Below are positions 1-11,311 of a stretch of 64,000 nucleotides of DNA, piece by piece (within the stretch, counting starts at the first letter, position 1; each line of letters opens with the position of its first letter). The stretch is from Heliopora coerulea (taxonomy: Eukaryota > Cnidaria > Anthozoa > Scleralcyonacea > Helioporidae): assembly GCA_030142905.1 (NCBI GenBank), contig JASJOG010000191.1, forward strand, positions 379,501 to 443,500. Reading direction: 5' to 3'. The notes beneath the pieces are model-generated. The model was given only the letters and a program-made list of their open reading frames with translations, ran no database searches and was not told the DNA's origin. The position numbers were made by a program, and so were the translations under genes.

Positions 1-364
1 TAGTTCTGGCGAGAAGATGAAGGGGATGGGGCACTGTTTTGATATATCAGTTAATTGATTTGTTATTTGGTATGATATAAATCTCAGATGATTACTGTTT
101 GTTTCTGTTAGCTACGAGCTGAGGCTATTGTCTTCAATTTGTCTCTTTGTCAAAAGCCTCACAAAACATACCACTGTCGCTTCCTTGAAACTTTAACTTA
201 CTCAAATGGATTGGTCAAGCTGGAACTATGAAGTCAGAGTTTCGAAGACTTCCTCACTAAATAAATTTGGCTACCAGAAGACCACTTCCAGTAATGACGC
301 AATGTTAGAATCAATGATCAAAGTATTCATGGAATTTCGATAATTTAATATCTCTGGTGGTAAG
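1..364. other. No recognisable feature
   Basis: I see no open frame, repeat or RNA gene that I can support in this stretch. It is ordinary AT-rich sequence ending just before a possible short exon. Confidence 0.5.
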
Positions 365-431
365 ACATGTCAACTTAAAGTTCGTGAGCTACTTGCCGAG
401 CTTAAGAAACAGGACTTTGAGGAACGATGCG
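365..431 (+). CDS. Possible short internal exon (SAP-like helix)
   Basis: An open frame reads CQLKVRELLAELKKQDFEER and ends in a good splice donor (TGCG|GTAGGT at 431/432). A weak acceptor (ggtggtaag) lies at about 364. The peptide resembles the first helix of a SAP DNA-binding domain, a family that cnidarian transposon proteins often carry. No neighbouring exon in matching phase was found, so it could be a relic of a transposon or a chance open frame. No start codon is involved. Confidence 0.25.
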
Positions 432-1380
432 GTAGGTGTCACATTAAAAAAACAATTTATTAATCACGATTGTCGTAATGACAGACGTCAAAAGTGGAAT
501 TGTGTACATTGAGCAAGCCCTTTATCAGCAGGAAACTTTTGGAAGGAGGTTTCTTTCGCTTTTATGTTCCTGAGCTATATTGCTACGAATGAATTGACGC
601 AAAAATGTTTAACTTGCACGATATTCAAAATGCCAGTTAATCATTATATTTCATGCAATCCTCGCCGTTCTCTTCTTTTCGACAGGCACAAGTCTTTGTG
701 ATAAAGACCAACTATTCATCAAAACTGAGGCAGTTAAAATTAACTATGCAGATATTTGTGGCAGAAAACCGTTGTATTACTGCAAGTAACTTTAAACACA
801 TGTGAAGCACAGAAGAAAAAAGATTAAATCTCTTAATATTATTTTTCCTTGTCTGAAACGTTTTAAGTTAAGGTGGTGGATCTCCAACATAAAACGTCCA
901 AAAATTACATCGATTTTCGGAGACTTTTGACTGGGACACAAACTACCCCTTGCTAGAAGACGATTCAATTCCAGAGATTGCCATGGTTTTCCGCCCAAAG
1001 TCCTCCGAAACGTTGGTGATGCCTTGCATACTTTGGGTCGAAGACTTAATCAGTTTGCGATACAAAAATCTCGGAGATCTTGCATTATATCACCGTCCTT
1101 AATTAACATCATTGTTGACAATGGCAAAGACTATTATAATTTAATTTGGACAAATTGAATAATACATCTTGGGGGTTCTGCGATAATATGGTGGTAATAA
1201 CGTTCGGTCTTGTCCATGTCGTCTAAAGATCGATCACCTGGATCAATCATTTTATGTTTGGTAAGAGGTTTGGTTTAACCTTCTTAGAGGAAATAATTCC
1301 GGCTACAAGCTCAGGGCTCTTGAAATGCTGACTAACTGCTTGGCAAAACTGTGATCCGTTCAGAATATTTGTAACCCCTT
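432..1380. other. Non-coding, no feature seen
   Basis: I find no convincing exon or repeat. The only longer open frame (minus strand, 792-998) has no family resemblance and was not kept. Confidence 0.45.
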
Positions 1381-1387
1381 ACAAAAA

Positions 1388-1990
1388 TTTCACATTTCTT
1401 TTAATTATTTGAAACGGCAATTTCATATATGAAATGGAAAATTTCATATATGAACTTTAAATTTCACATGTGAAATAGCAATTTCATATGTGAAAGGGCC
1501 AATTTCGTAGATGAAATTGCCATATGTGAAAAACGAATGACATATGAAGTTTTCATTTCATATATGAAGTTGAAATTTCATAAAAGAATTGAAGATTTCA
1601 TGCATGATTTATATTCCATATATGGAATTTTCATAGATGAAATGATGGAATCATATATGGATTTATTTGTGATATACTTTTCACATATGAATAGGAACTT
1701 TCACATATGAAATAAAAATTTCATAAATGAAAGGGAAAATTTCAGACATAAATTGCTATATATTTAAAATAAATCACATATGAAATTTTGATATGACGAT
1801 TTCATGTAACATATTCCATATATGGAATTAAAATGGATGAAATGATGGAATCATATGTGAATTTAGATGTGTTCTACATTTAACATATAAATATATAGGC
1901 ACTTTCATACGGAATGTTTTATTTTGTATATGAAAGTAGGATTTTACATAACATACCTTGATGTATGAAATAATGGAATTTATATGGATG
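1388..1990. repeat. Degenerate array of short AT palindromes
   Basis: About 25 diverged copies of the self-complementary word TTTCATATATGAAA and variants (TTTCACATGTGAAA, TTCCATATATGGAA) are spaced every 15-30 bases over 600 bp. Each copy is its own inverted repeat, so both strands read alike. The spacing is irregular, which argues against a simple tandem satellite and for repeated local duplication or conversion of a palindrome. No coding frame is present. Confidence 0.7.
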
Positions 1991-2945
1991 GATTTAAATG
2001 GGGGGGAAAGACAAAAGATATTTCGATATGGAAAATCAGGAAGACTAAACGAAGTTAGCTTGGATACGTGTGCGATTTTCTTGTATCAACATAACAGTGA
2101 TAACAGGTTCAATTCATTTTGGTTTAATTTAGTTTAGTTTACCATCAAGAGAAATTAGTTCTTCAAATTGGATGTGTATAACATATCCGACGCCTCCCGC
2201 AGTCACATAGCAAATGAAAGCTGACACATTTGGAAAATAGTTAAAATGCTTTAACTTTCTGCAACGTTGCCGATAATATTAGATTACACAAGGGCACAGG
2301 CATTGAGCAGGAAGGCAATGCCATCATTCGCTTTGGTTATGATTACTGCCTAAAAGGCTAAAATCGTCGCTTCAACACAGCCGAGGGTACTGTGTTGTAG
2401 TACAGGTTTTATAAAATGTTTGTTATATTTTTCTCATTTAAAAAATTACAGTGCCTAGCTTACTAATGTTACTATGGGCGATGAATATGAGACGTTTTAC
2501 TGCGCTTTAGTCTTTTCTTTGCAAATGACGCCGCCTCGGCACGGTGACAGTATGACAGAATATCATAAAAGGAATGTATAATTTTTGACAAGTCTGTTCC
2601 TTCACTTCCTTCATGAATTTCCTCTGAAGTTAAGAACTTAAGATACACAAAATAAGTAAATATATATTTGCAAATGTGTTGGGATTAACAGTCGAAAGCC
2701 GAAACAAGAACGAACCATACGGAATATCTCTCTAGATTTTCTTAATTGAGGATATGGTAAGTTTTGTACCGTCATTCTATTAATAATTGCATATTTTGCT
2801 ACAACCGGCAGTCCAGCAACAAACTAGTTACGGAGTTTCTAAATCTGATTATAATTTATGACTCGACAAGGCTTTATTATATATATTTCAACTTTTAAGT
2901 TCGGAAAGTTACATTATATAGAATAATAGACTCTACAAGACTACA
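1991..2945. other. Non-coding, no feature seen
   Basis: AT-rich sequence with no exon, RNA gene or repeat that I can support. Confidence 0.45.
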
Positions 2946-3107
2946 ATGAAACGTAGGAAAGTTGAGCGGTCGAACCGAAAGCGCGTCGTTTGCTTGCGAT
3001 GTGACAAAGTATTAAACGCAGATAACACGGCACATCATCAGCAACCAAAACATGCCGGTCTGACGCCTAAGTTTAAAGATATAGTGAAAAAATTAACTTG
3101 CTGTTAA
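2946..3107 (+). CDS. Small basic ORF with CxxC...HxxxxxH pattern
   Basis: This 53-residue frame starts MKRRKVERSNRKR, a very basic stretch. It continues CLRCDKVLNADNTAHHQQPKH, where a CxxC pair is followed by histidines in zinc-finger-like spacing, and ends KLTCC. The composition fits a degenerate zinc-finger exon or the N-terminus of a transposon-encoded zinc-finger protein. No promoter, partner exon or homologue was identified, and a chance ORF is possible. Confidence 0.3.
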   Translation: MKRRKVERSNRKRVVCLRCDKVLNADNTAHHQQPKHAGLTPKFKDIVKKLTCC

Positions 3108-3521
3108 AACATGGATAGCGAATCACATTTTGCCTTTGAATTTTAGCCAAATATACATTTAAGCTTGTCTTACATTTGAATTGATTAATATTAACAGTAT
3201 TGCTATATTATATTGCTGCACAGTGTAATTTTGCGTAAAACGTAACTACTCTATACCACAAAATTCGGCAGATTAGTTAAACTATGCGGATCATTATTTT
3301 GAAAGGAACATGCAAAGTCTATTATTGACAAAGATTTTATATTAATAATAATAATAACTAGAAGATAGTAATTAAATAATATTATTACCATGCATAACAT
3401 GCTCAGAAAATACTAGGTATGATCAAATTCAGAAAAAAAGCCAAATTACTTTTAGGGAAAAAATTCAGGTAAATTTTCAAAATACTTATCCCCCCAACTA
3501 CCACGGCTTCTCTACATCCCA
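3108..3521. other. Non-coding; short (AAT)n run
   Basis: There is a short AAT run near 3342-3360. Otherwise I see nothing up to the left edge of the dispersed repeat. Confidence 0.4.
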
Positions 3522-4055
3522 GCCTGAATTGCTTTACATAATTCCAATCATTGTAGCCATATTTAACTACTTTCAACTTTCATTTGCCAGCCATTTTAAT
3601 GTTATTTAAAATTTTAGCTGCTGCACTAAGGATACCCCTTTCTAGTTACGTAACGCAGGTCTTTTCTTGAGCAAAACGGCGCGCGTGGTGACTCATACTT
3701 GTGAATCAAATTGCGCGTGCGAATCACACGGGTTTTTAAATTTATTTGTTATGATAGGGAAATACCATGACAACAATAATTTTTCCTCATTCATCATAGT
3801 GTTACTAAGGTTATTGCCCGCACTTTAAAAGTCAATTAAAACACACTTAAAACTATAGCAAAAGAAAAATCTACAAATAATTCTATTTATTCAAACGGCT
3901 TGTCTTTGTTAATCATCATCTTCGCTTTCTGCATCAAAAGGATCGTGATCAGAATTGTGAAAAATACCAGAATCTTCAGAATCATCTGTTAATTGCGCTC
4001 TTCTCCACCCGTTGACTCCTGATTCCAACAGTACGGTGCCAAACTTAACGTAATT

Positions 4056-4331
4056 TCATTGAGAACTTTGGTCTAGTGATATCTTGCGGCAGTTGATGTT
4101 GCTAAGAAATGATTGGCAAAACTGATGTGTCATTTCCATAATCCTTTTCATCTGTACATTTATTTGGGGGGGGGGGGGACAAAATAACAACAAAAAAAAC
4201 CCCCATACCATCGCATATATGCTGTCCCCAGAATGTTCGATTCGGTGGTTTAAAAGCGTGAGCAGATTGACTTTTGAGGTTTTTTTGGCATCACTAGCTT
4301 TCAATCTGTTGTGGTTGTTCAGACTACGCAT
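4056..4331 (-). pseudogene. Decayed ORF fragment of the 2.6 kb repeat (copy A)
   Basis: The minus-strand frame contains LLNHRIEHSGDS and ends in MEMTHQFCQSFLSNINCR. The same words appear in copy B with differences typical of neutral decay. It reads across a G10-type run (4147-4157) that probably shifted the frame. The family is unresolved. A hAT or ZMYM-like transposase is possible from the general look, but no catalytic residue is visible. Confidence 0.35.
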
Positions 4332-5786
4332 CTTTTAACCCTTCCCTTCCTTTCAAAATATCCTATGAGAGGGAAAACATCCCCTCATTTCACTGTCAGT
4401 CTAAAACACTAAAACGAGCTAGATGGCTGTTAAAAAATTCGTCGATGGTGCCAAAGGAGTTCTCTAACTCCAACAAAGTAAGTGGAATTGTTGGTTTTAC
4501 CTCATAGGTAAGTAGACCAAGAAAACGTGAAGATAGACTTTCAGGCGTGCGACAAATAGCACGCACATTTTGATTTGTGCGTGTGCCAACGCGTGCGCGT
4601 ACGATCGCACGCGTCAAATGGAAAGGCCTGGTAACGATACATCAAACTATTGATACATCTTGAGAGAAGATCACACTAGTCAATGTACTGTATGAATAGT
4701 AAAAGAAACTATCGATAACTATTGCAATAATTTTGTGAACTATTGATAGTTTTGTTAGTTGCAGCTCCTATTTCATTGATCAAAAATAAAAAAAAAAATG
4801 TGTAAATCACTGATTTGTTTATTCACTGTATCTTAGCCTGAGATTTATCAAATAACTCTAAATTTAGGAAACAATTGTGCATTTCTCATACATCCTTCAA
4901 AAGAGCATTTTCAATTTTTGAGATTTTATCAACGGATATTTCATGTCTACGACTTAATTCAAAGTCTTTTGTTGACATTTATAGGAACTCTGAGACTTGA
5001 ATACCCCTGAAAACTATCGTAAAAATATCACAATTGAGTTGCAACACTATCACAATACTACTGCAATAGCATTTATAAAGTTACCACAATAGTCATACCT
5101 AACCCTTCCAGTTAGATTTCCGTGATTCCATTACTGTACTGTTGTGTGTTGACTGGGCATTTGCTCCATGACCAATGAACTGATTTAAGCCAAAAGCCCT
5201 GAACTTAAATTTTAAAGTTTAATCTCATTACTACTGTTGACACTGGTATTCAGTATGTCTGTCTGTAACATATGTTGGCAAAGTGTGGTCAGTGAGTCTC
5301 AAGGGAGCTGCTAGCCCATTTTCTGCAGCTTTCAACATCGGTTTCAAAACCCTATTAAGCAGCTTCCAAAACATAATAATTACAGCGTACTAAGGCCCGT
5401 GATATGGTCAACCGTGCCAATGGGAAAACAATAAAATTATGTGTCAATAATAAACTTGCAACGTTTCTTAGAAGTGCTTCTTGTCTACACCTTCCCCTAG
5501 GCTGGAGCACACGTGCAGTAGATCAGAAATAATATCTATTTATATTGTACCTTCCTCAATTGACCAGAGTTGTACGCCTGCTATTGCTATATTTTTAAGT
5601 ACCTGCTTGCATCTATTATTTCTAAAAACAATGAGCTATTTACTAATTACTACAGCATTTTGAGAGGACTGGGCGTGGTTCACCGAGTTTCAGTGAACCA
5701 GGCAACCCAGCAGAACACCCTCGTGCCAGAAGCGACAGTGCGTCTAAACAAAGCGACACTGCCTCTTATTTTGAAATTCCGCAACC

Positions 5787-6632
5787 ACCGTAATTGACCG
5801 GTTAAGCGCCCATGTTTGGGTAAGCGCCAACTCTCCATTTCGAAATGAAAGTATTTTTAAGTCTATTCTAAGTCTAGTTTTAGACAAATATAGTATACAG
5901 TATTAGTCTATTTTTAAGCATTTTCTCAGAGATTACGAGAAGTTGTCGCAGAGGTCCGCCCTACTAATAACCAATAACACTTGACTCATTTTGATCCTAA
6001 CTAGCGTGCAAATCCACTAACTACCACGCAGCACGACTCACTAATGAATAATTCAGTGAGTTTTGGACAGGGATCATGCGCTTAAATTGAGGCAATACAC
6101 GGTTGATGAGAAGGTAAATGTAGTACAATGGCATTGGACAAATGGACACAAAGTTTCTAAAACAGAACGAGAGTTTGCGGTGAATCGAAAGCGGGTGTCA
6201 CTGTGAGAATGGAACTCTGTTCACGACAGTCTACTTCTGAACAATGTTGACACTTCAAAAGTAAAAGAAAACTCCGCCAAAACGTCATCAACTGGATAAG
6301 CAGAGCGTAGGAAAATATTAGCAAACCGACGATCATTGACGCCTTCCTGTCCAGTGGCATATCAAACAATCTTGACGGCACAGGTGATCGAGTTTCTGAA
6401 AAATTTCCTTCGCTCGACGAAGATGACTTATAAGGAGAACTTGGAGACTTACTGTTTGATAGTGACACAGATTCCGAATTAGATTTGACGGGTTTGGTAA
6501 AAATGATGTCAAGATAATGATGTTCACATTTTAAACTTGTTTTTGTGCAATTAAAGTGTATACGTTATTTAAAAGGCGTAAAACTGTGTGGTTAGCCTTG
6601 TTTTCTTTTACTGTATTTTTTCTTTTTTTTTC

Positions 6633-6668
<36 letters not shown>

Positions 6669-6764
6669 GAAAACAACGTTCGTATCTTGCAAGCGCCCAC
6701 GCCCTTTTCTTGATGAAAGTTATCCAACTGGGGGGGGGGGGGCGCTTAACCGTTCAATTACGGT
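5787..6764. mobile_element. Non-autonomous DNA transposon inserted in repeat copy A
   Basis: The ends are inverted: 5787-5810 reads ACCGTAATTGACCGGTTAAG and onward, and the complement of 6741-6764 reads ACCGTAATTGAACGGTTAAG. The segment is absent from copy B of the surrounding repeat, which confirms an insertion. The interior has poly-T (6640-6666) and poly-G (6730-6742) runs and a serine-rich minus-strand frame (6157-6468) with no recognised domain. The flanking target duplication is not clear. The ends recall the accgtatttactcg family also seen near 55650. Confidence 0.65.
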
Positions 6765-6865
6765 ATGTCACTTCAGGAACAACCGATCGCATGTGGGAGC
6801 CTTAATTTCCCTTAAATTGATGATTTGATTGATCTTTTCCCCCACGTTTTGTCAATTGATGCTGT

Positions 6866-7108
6866 TCATCTGTTCAAGGAGTGGGACTTGGCTGAAGTAC
6901 GGCAGAGGGCAGAGATCCCACTACCTCTGCTGGTACCGAAGCCGCTGAGTCGCTCGCTGACGATGCAGTACGGAAGTTGAATTACTCCGTGTTCATCCGG
7001 GACCAGTTTTTCAATTTTGGAGTCGGAACTTCCGGACGAAACACCAAGTAATAGTTCTGCCAGCAATTTCTTGGGAATTACTGAGACGTACGGACTATGA
7101 ACAGTCAA
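6866..7108 (-). pseudogene. Putative N-terminal ORF fragment of the 2.6 kb repeat
   Basis: This frame near the right end of copy A includes PKKLLAELLLGVSSGSSD then IEKLVPDEHGVIQLPYCIV, which looks like genuine protein composition. Its position suggests the start of the minus-strand gene whose later part survives at 4056-4331. Copy B keeps a frameshifted version near 34250-34490. No known domain was recognised. Confidence 0.35.
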
Positions 7109-7119
7109 GATCCGTCGCT

Positions 7120-7464
7120 CTCTACGGGTAGTAGGAGACTAGCACTAGTGAATAAATGGAGGACGCCTGTGCCTTCGTTACATTGTTAGTTTATCCCGTG
7201 ATTTTGACCAGTTTGGCAAAGTATGAAGTGATTGTCCCATTGCAAAAACAATGGGGGTTCTGACACTGAGTGGTCAAAGATCAGAAAGACCTGGTCAACG
7301 AATTCCCACACAACGATGGAGGACACTATAAATTTTTTTGGACAAATGCTGTTAATGTGGGAACTTGGAGGTATCTTAGATGATCGATGTACGCTCTCAA
7401 GTCTTAGCCTCAGAAAAACGGGTCCCTGAAATCGATTTTTCTGAGATTTGAGCTTAACGTAATT
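7120..7464. other. Non-coding, no feature seen
   Basis: This is a short spacer between the dispersed repeat and a decayed LINE. I find no supported feature. Confidence 0.4.
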
Positions 7465-8950
7465 TTTCTAAATGAGTGGAAAATAGCAAGAGTAAACACC
7501 AATCTTTTAAAATGGCAAGCAAAATTTACCAGGCAATTACTGACCTATATCTGTTTTGCCTGCCATAAGCAAGGCCATGGAACATTTACACACAATTGCA
7601 TAACTATTTAACAACGAATAAATGACTTTCTGAGCATCAGTTTGGCTTTCGAAAATACCACTCTACAGCTACTGCTCTGCTAGACTGTACCAACAACTAG
7701 TACGTAAACATGGATGGAACATTATTTAATTTGGTTGTTCTAATAGACCTAAAAAAAAGCCTTTGATACCTTTGATCACCAAATTCTCTTCGACAAAATG
7801 GAACTCTATGGTATCAAAGGCAATGCTGTTTTGTTTCTAAAATCATATTTGTCAGAGCGTAGCCAGATATGTCAAGTAAATTGTTACCTTTCTTCAGGAC
7901 GGGGCCTAAAATATGGTGTACCACAAGGATCCATTTTAGGACTACTATTTTTCTTAATTTACATCAACGATCTACCGGAGTGCTTAAACAAAACCCATGT
8001 TCGATTATTTGCTGATGACGCAAATATAACAGGAGCAGGTGAGACAATAAATGAACTTGAAACTGCAGTAAATTCGGATTTGGAAAATCCTCGGAAATGG
8101 CTCTCAGCACACAAACTAAGTCTGAATGTAACAAAAGCTGAATTTATATTGATTGGCTCACAACAGATGCTACAACAAATCTCTGATTATCAGCTTAATA
8201 TTAGTATTGAAAGCAAACAAATTAAGCAAGTAACCGAAAGTAAAACTCTGGGGGGTAATAGTTGACCAGCACTTGAATTGGAAAAGTAACACTGAAAACA
8301 TATGTAAGAAAATTACTTCGGGAATAAGTGCCCTTTGACATCTAAAAGAATTTGTTGATAAGAAAACACTTTTATCTGTATACAATGCTATAGTACAACC
8401 ATACTTTAATTACTGTTGTGAAGTTTGGAGTGTTTTCGGTGAAACCCAGTCTACACGTCCAGAAAATCTTCACAACAGGGCTGCCCGTATTATAGCAAAT
8501 ATGCCGAATGAAATAAACCAAGAAACTGCTTTAAGTGTATTAGGATGGGAACCACTAAAACAACAAAGAAAAAAGGCTAAAGCTAAAATCATGTTTAAAA
8601 TACTTAACAACATGGGGCCAGAACGTCTGAACAAACTATTTACTTTCAGAAAAGACGTCTTAAGTCACAATCTTCGTGACAGCTCTTCTAAATTATGTTT
8701 GTCACAACCCCGCACTAATAATATGAAAAAAAGTCTTACGTTTGATGGTGCCTCAATATGGAACTCCCCACAATCAAACATAAGACATAATAAATCCTTT
8801 TCAAGCTTTAAACGAAAAATTGCTGCTCGTGTTAATACAAACTAAAATTTTCTTTATAACTAGGTAATTAACGTAACTACCATATGTAATATAGCTAAGT
8901 ACTGTTCGTATTTTTTCTCTTTCTATTCTTAAATGTAAATTTTGCTGTAT
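7465..8950 (+). mobile_element. 5'-truncated CR1/L2-type LINE, decayed
   Basis: This is the 3' half of a non-LTR retrotransposon that copies its RNA into DNA at nicked genomic sites. Read with several stops and shifts, 7465-7800 contains HQFGFRKYHSTATALLDCTN and a degenerate DLKKAFDT motif. The frame 7798-8265 contains GVPQGSILG, then LFADDANITGAG, where FADD is the catalytic pair, then the thumb region. After a frameshift, 8501-8845 holds the usual C-terminal tail (NNMKKSLTFDGASIWNS). The endonuclease and ORF1 are missing, as expected for a truncated insertion. Stops at about 8262 and elsewhere make it inactive. Confidence 0.85.
7798..8265 (+). pseudogene. Reverse transcriptase fragment (LINE)
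   Basis: This frame covers the RT fingers and palm: VPQGSILGLLFFLIYINDLP is motif B and LFADDAN is motif C with both catalytic aspartates kept. It is followed by the SLNVTKAEFILIG strand. The protein begins inside the domain and stops before the thumb, so it cannot be active. The rest of the domain is at 8501-8845 after a frame change. Confidence 0.85.
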
Positions 8951-9010
8951 TGTTTTACACGGCTATCGTAGAAATCAGCTTTGCTGTCGATGTTTGGGTG
9001 GTTAAATAAA

Positions 9011-9165
9011 AATATACTGCTACTGCTCCTCCTCCCCCTTTCCCTCCTCCTCCTCCTCCTCCTCCTGCTCCTTCTCCTGCTCCTCCTCCTGCTCCTCCTG
9101 CTCCTCCTTCTGCTCCTCCTGCTCCTCCTTCTGCTCCTCCTGCTCCTTCTCCTCCTCCTTTTCTT
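9011..9165. repeat. TCC/TGC trinucleotide microsatellite
   Basis: About 150 bp consists of (CTC)n interrupted by CTGCTC and CTTCTG units. The long leucine or glycine/alanine open frames across it are artefacts of the repeat. Confidence 0.95.
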
Positions 9166-9414
9166 AAATTCTTCTGGCCTACTTTGTTTATCCGATTGTT
9201 AATGTTTATATATGACGATACTTCGCACAATTTGTTGAGCAGACCTTTAACATTATCTTGCTGCAATTTCTAGCCATGGTTAACATAACCCCTAACCTTG
9301 ACCACTAATTCTGGCATTTTTATACAGTAACTATTGCGTTGGAGAGTGCATATGGCTTAATACCTGAATATCATAGATCATGGATGTATATTAGCGCTAC
9401 TCCAAATGAAGGAA

Positions 9415-9540
9415 CCCATACCACTGATACCAGACAAGCAGAGAAAAACTCTACTTGACTGTGGTTGGAATTCGAACCCGCGAATGTTAGTACCGAGCCA
9501 AGCAGGTATCAGGCCATAGAGTGATGTTATTTGTATTTGA
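9415..9540 (-). repeat. Possible tRNA-derived SINE fragment
   Basis: On the minus strand the segment has a B-box-like word (complement of ggaattcgaacccgcg) and a plausible A-box region about 40 bases away (ctatggcctgatacctgc). It does not fold as a proper tRNA. I regard it as a worn SINE head, with low confidence. Confidence 0.25.
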
Positions 9541-9666
9541 CATTTCGAAACTAACTAGTTTCCTCTACATCTCAGCACAAACTACGTCTGTTAAGCTTCA
9601 AGTGATTATATAATTATGTATGTAATTATTCAAGTAATTATTAAATTCAAGTAATTAAGTAATTAT

Positions 9667-9737
9667 ATGGGATTGTGTACTTGGGAGAATATATAACCTC
9701 GTTCTTCACCCAAGTACATAATCCCACATAATTATCG
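9667..9737. repeat. Inverted repeat, 20-bp arms
   Basis: TATGGGATTGTGTACTTGGG pairs with the complementary arm CCCAAGTACATAATCCCACATA across a loop of about 28 bases, with one or two mismatches. It looks like a tiny foldback element in AATTA-rich sequence. Confidence 0.65.
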
Positions 9738-9741
9738 TAGA

Positions 9742-11257
9742 TCATTTTAAATTTGCATGGCATGACTTGTGGCCATGCTTAGGAAATGTGAAATTTGCAT
9801 AGCGTGACCAGCTGCCATGATCAGCTTTGCCACTGGTCCTTGCTGGCATTTGTACTGTAGTGGTCTTCACTTGATGCTACCTACCAGCTAATATCAGCAT
9901 ACATAATATCAGGTTAGCGTCACAGGAAGCTAGTTGAACTTAGGAGGGCCGGGATAAAAATTTTAGTCCAGGGTGGACGTTTTTACGTAGGTGTTTTCAT
10001 CGCTTATATTTCTGATTATTGCAATTTTACGTCCATGGTAAAGCATTTTAAAGGGTTAGGGTTAGGGTTAAGAGTATAAGTTTTCATCCGGCGCTCTTCA
10101 TAAAATGAATCCGACGCTATTTTATTTCCCAAATCCAATCCGACGCTAAAATACAGGATTGCCAAGTTTAGTAAACCTACTTGTTTTATCTTGTGTTTGG
10201 GGAAGGAAGGAAGTTCTAAAGAAATTCTACGGCCGATAAAGTAAACGCACGTGGCTGAATTCGTCGCCTCTGTTTAGTTTAGTAACCTTCGAATTTTTCT
10301 TCTCTTTACGGTATTGTCGCTCAGCTCCTGTCTAGAACTTACCAATAATTGGTAAAACATCGTGGACTTGACAAGAAGCGACCGATTATGCTGTGTAAGT
10401 TTGTTTTACGACGAGTTTGGCTGCCAAACTCAATTTTTTTTATTATTATTATTATTCATTATTCAAACCTAGTTCCGAATGAATGCACAATGGTCTTTCT
10501 AATACAATACTGTACGAAGTTTACACGCATTTTAATTGGAGCAGTTTATTATTGTGGTTAGCAGCATTTTCTATTTCTTCTGATGGGCTAATTTAAACTA
10601 TTTTACTTGATTTTCAGGTTACAGTGTTGTTAGTTTCAGCTCATAGCCTTTAACCTCCATTAACAATTACAAGAAAGACAAGTATTCTTGAGAAGGTAAG
10701 GAATTATGGCCTCGATGTACAGAACTGGTTTAATAACGTAAATCAGTTTTTCTTTTTCCATAATGTGTGTGCGAAAAAAACTGGACAAAGAGTCAAAAAG
10801 TGTGGGTAAGACCATGATAATCCTGTCACACAAGGTCATGGGTTTATTTTAAAATATAAAAGATAAATCTGAGCTCAGTATAGCGTATTAAACTGGTGCT
10901 TGAATAATATAACTACAAACTAAAAATAAATTCTGTTAAAATAATTCTGTAAATATCCAAGATAATTTATATGCTCATGACTCTTGCATGACATCAATGT
11001 CACTTTCCCATACATACTGTCTTTGATGACCATGTTTTCGTATAGAGTATGTATCATATTTGCTCATCGAAAGGGGTTTTTTTTTTTTTTTTGTAATTTC
11101 AATTTGATGTCTAAACAGGGTTTCAACTAAGTATTTCTGTTAACTTTTCATAAGGAAGAACTGATTTTGGACTGTTTTTTGTGAGCCAGAAAGGAAAAAA
11201 TGGAATTGCCCGTTCCGAAGTTCATTCGAGGACTGGAGACGAAGGTAACCTGTAGTT
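9742..11257. other. Non-coding; interstitial TTAGGG triplet
   Basis: Three tandem GGGTTA units sit at 10053-10070, too short to mean more than chance or a healed break. ATT repeats lie at 10440-10455 and a T-run at 11078-11093. I see no supported gene up to the left end of the ISL2EU-like transposon. Confidence 0.5.
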
Positions 11258-11270
11258 GCATTGTGGGGCT
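11258..11270 (+). repeat. Left terminal inverted repeat
   Basis: GCATTGTGGGGCT is the exact complement of 14254-14266 and marks the left end of the ISL2EU-like element, about 40 bases before the transposase start codon. Confidence 0.8.
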
Positions 11271-11311
11271 GATTTTGGGGACGACCACGACGATTAATCA
11301 CATGTTGAAAA

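Larger units (their letters stand above)
3522..7119. repeat. Dispersed 2.6 kb repeat, copy A (interrupted)
   Basis: Sequence from about 3522 to 7119 aligns by eye, collinearly and in the same orientation, with 31912-34505. Shared anchors include attccaatcat at 3541 and 31931, the block around 5481 and 33860, and aagatccgt plus gct at the right end. Copy A carries an extra segment of about 1 kb (5787-6764) missing from copy B, so B acts as an empty-site reference. Minus-strand frames in both copies keep matching peptide fragments (for example LNHRIEHSGDS at 4056-4331 and 32445-32648), so the unit once carried a minus-strand protein gene, probably a transposase. I could not place the family. 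Confidence 0.75.

Noticed and set aside
8955..9266. Glycine/alanine- and leucine-rich open frames
   Set aside because: Artefacts of the TCC/TGC microsatellite.
10053..10070. Telomere remnant (GGGTTA)x3
   Set aside because: Three units are too few to support a telomeric origin.
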